A stretch of 6,427 nt of DNA from Bacteroidota bacterium (GTDB lineage Bacteria > Bacteroidota > Bacteroidia > Flavobacteriales_D > JABDKJ01). The position numbers and the translations under genes were made by a program. The DNA lies in NCBI GenBank assembly GCA_027621335.1, contig JAQCAN010000150.1, positions 1 to 6,427 on the forward strand. Direction: 5' to 3'. The notes under the pieces are model-generated. The model did not search any database. It saw only the letters and a list, made by a program, of their open reading frames with translations, and was not told the DNA's origin. Positions 5,716-6,427 of the stretch are shown here, piece by piece; positions within the stretch are counted from its first letter, which is position 1, and each line of letters opens with the position of its first letter.

Positions 5716-6427
5716 TTATTTTACAAGGATCCTTATGTATTGATACTTCTCGTACATGGACTTGTTGCTCTCGAAGTCTCCATTGTATCGAGGCCCTTGA
5801 ATCAATCCTTTCACCGAGGAGATCCTCACCTTGCTCTTGTCTATACCGCGCTTGTCCAATTCTACCATGATGAGCTCCTTAGCACCATTCACTCGATTGT
5901 TGGCTAAGATGTCGTTGGTCTTCCATGTGGTGGTCGGTACGCGTGAGGCACTGCCTTCCAACTCAAGTTCTACGCTGCCGTTCTTAGCGATCATATCCAT
6001 CAAGTCGTTCATGAATAGCTTGAATCGGGTCTCTTCTAGATTGATGTCTTTCTCATTGTATCCGAAGTACTTATCGAATATGGCCGTGCCCTTGGGTGAA
6101 GCCGAAATGATAGCCAAATCATCTTTGGTCGTCACCACTGTGGTCTGATCATTGACGGTATTCTGAACTTGGGTGACCCCTCCATCGGTCTGAGTGATGA
6201 CCCCGTCAGCTGAGATGACCTTGACCACCGAGCCATACAAGTTGATAGGGTCCAAAAGCACTTCCCTTTGGATTTCACTATAGGAGGAATTGCAGTCCAC
6301 ATTGATCTGTTCCGTATGCACGGTCTTGTCATCTATGATATAAGAAATCTCATATTCCTTGCAAGGTTCTAGGATAGCAACAAATACACCATCTCTCATC
6401 CTTGGCTTGTAAATGGACGTCTCTCCA
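5716..6427 (-). CDS. OmpA-like cell-envelope protein, 3' part only
   Basis: The reading frame is open from the right window edge to the stop at 5716-5718, giving 237 codons; the true start is outside. An internal ATG at 6399 is not the likely start because coding continues through GETSIYKPR upstream of it. The first part (to about 6250) has a short-strand pattern ending LEPCKEYEISYIIDD... REVLLDPINL, as in the beta-sandwich repeats before OmpA domains in large Bacteroidota envelope proteins. A Thr/Val/Gln-rich linker follows (about 6240-6130). The C-terminal half looks like a divergent OmpA peptidoglycan-associated domain: ELELEGSASR aligns with the strand before the usual GHTD motif, and NDILANNRVNGAKEL with NxxLSxxRAxxV, Arg conserved (codon 5893-5895). 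The normal Asp after the first motif is not seen. It ends in YQYIRILVK. A strong terminator follows. Exact function unknown; outer-membrane or periplasmic location is inferred. Confidence 0.75.
   Translation of the reverse strand, partial: GETSIYKPRMRDGVFVAILEPCKEYEISYIIDDKTVHTEQINVDCNSSYSEIQREVLLDPINLYGSVVKVISADGVITQTDGGVTQVQNTVNDQTTVVTTKDDLAIISASPKGTAIFDKYFGYNEKDINLEETRFKLFMNDLMDMIAKNGSVELELEGSASRVPTTTWKTNDILANNRVNGAKELIMVELDKRGIDKSKVRISSVKGLIQGPRYNGDFESNKSMYEKYQYIRILVK

Noticed and set aside
1..6427. Mobile elements, CRISPR arrays, toxin-antitoxin or phage-defence genes, tRNA or rRNA
   Set aside because: I looked on both strands and saw no transposase or integrase motifs, no regularly spaced repeats, no tRNA-like cloverleaf and no defence-type domains. 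The genes are housekeeping or envelope types.

Overview
The window reads as an ordinary chromosomal stretch of a Bacteroidota bacterium, most likely Flavobacteriales. The reasons are: start codons lack Shine-Dalgarno sequences; two promoters match the TTG / TAnnTTTG architecture of this phylum; an exported protein has Gln right after its signal peptide; and nearly every gene resembles a family familiar from flavobacterial genomes. Base composition looks moderate (close to half G+C by eye, not computed). No mobile element, CRISPR array, tRNA or rRNA was seen.

Layout. Left block, minus strand: a Gfo/Idh/MocA-type NAD(P)-dependent oxidoreductase (314-1309), followed downstream by the first 76 codons of a small lipoprotein (1-228) cut by the window edge. 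A perfect 20-bp palindrome (280-299) lies between them. Diverging from the oxidoreductase across 96 bp is pcm (1406-2053), the protein-isoaspartate repair methyltransferase, closed by a modest hairpin. Middle block, plus strand: an outer-membrane beta-barrel protein with its own promoter and a very strong terminator, then a lipoprotein glutaminyl cyclase (3171-4238) with its own promoter. Right block, minus strand: the 3' part of an OmpA-like cell-envelope protein (5716 to beyond 6427), a strong terminator, then a probable two-gene operon of a DEDDh 3'-5' exonuclease with an ExoX-type C-terminal domain (4872-5645) and a FAH-family hydrolase/tautomerase (4245-4859). The latter ends 6 nt from the convergent cyclase gene.

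How the genes fit together. Two themes can be argued but are not proven. One is maturation of the cell envelope: the cyclase forms N-terminal pyroglutamate on exported proteins, and the beta-barrel protein next to it would start with Gln after signal-peptide removal. The other is damage repair: pcm mends aged proteins, and FAH proteins of this short type include metabolite-repair enzymes. I found no evidence of a new multi-gene system. The items most worth a second look are the cyclase/Gln-substrate pairing, the OmpA-like domain that lacks the usual peptidoglycan-binding Asp, the unexplained palindrome, and the uncharacterised lipoprotein and beta-barrel families.
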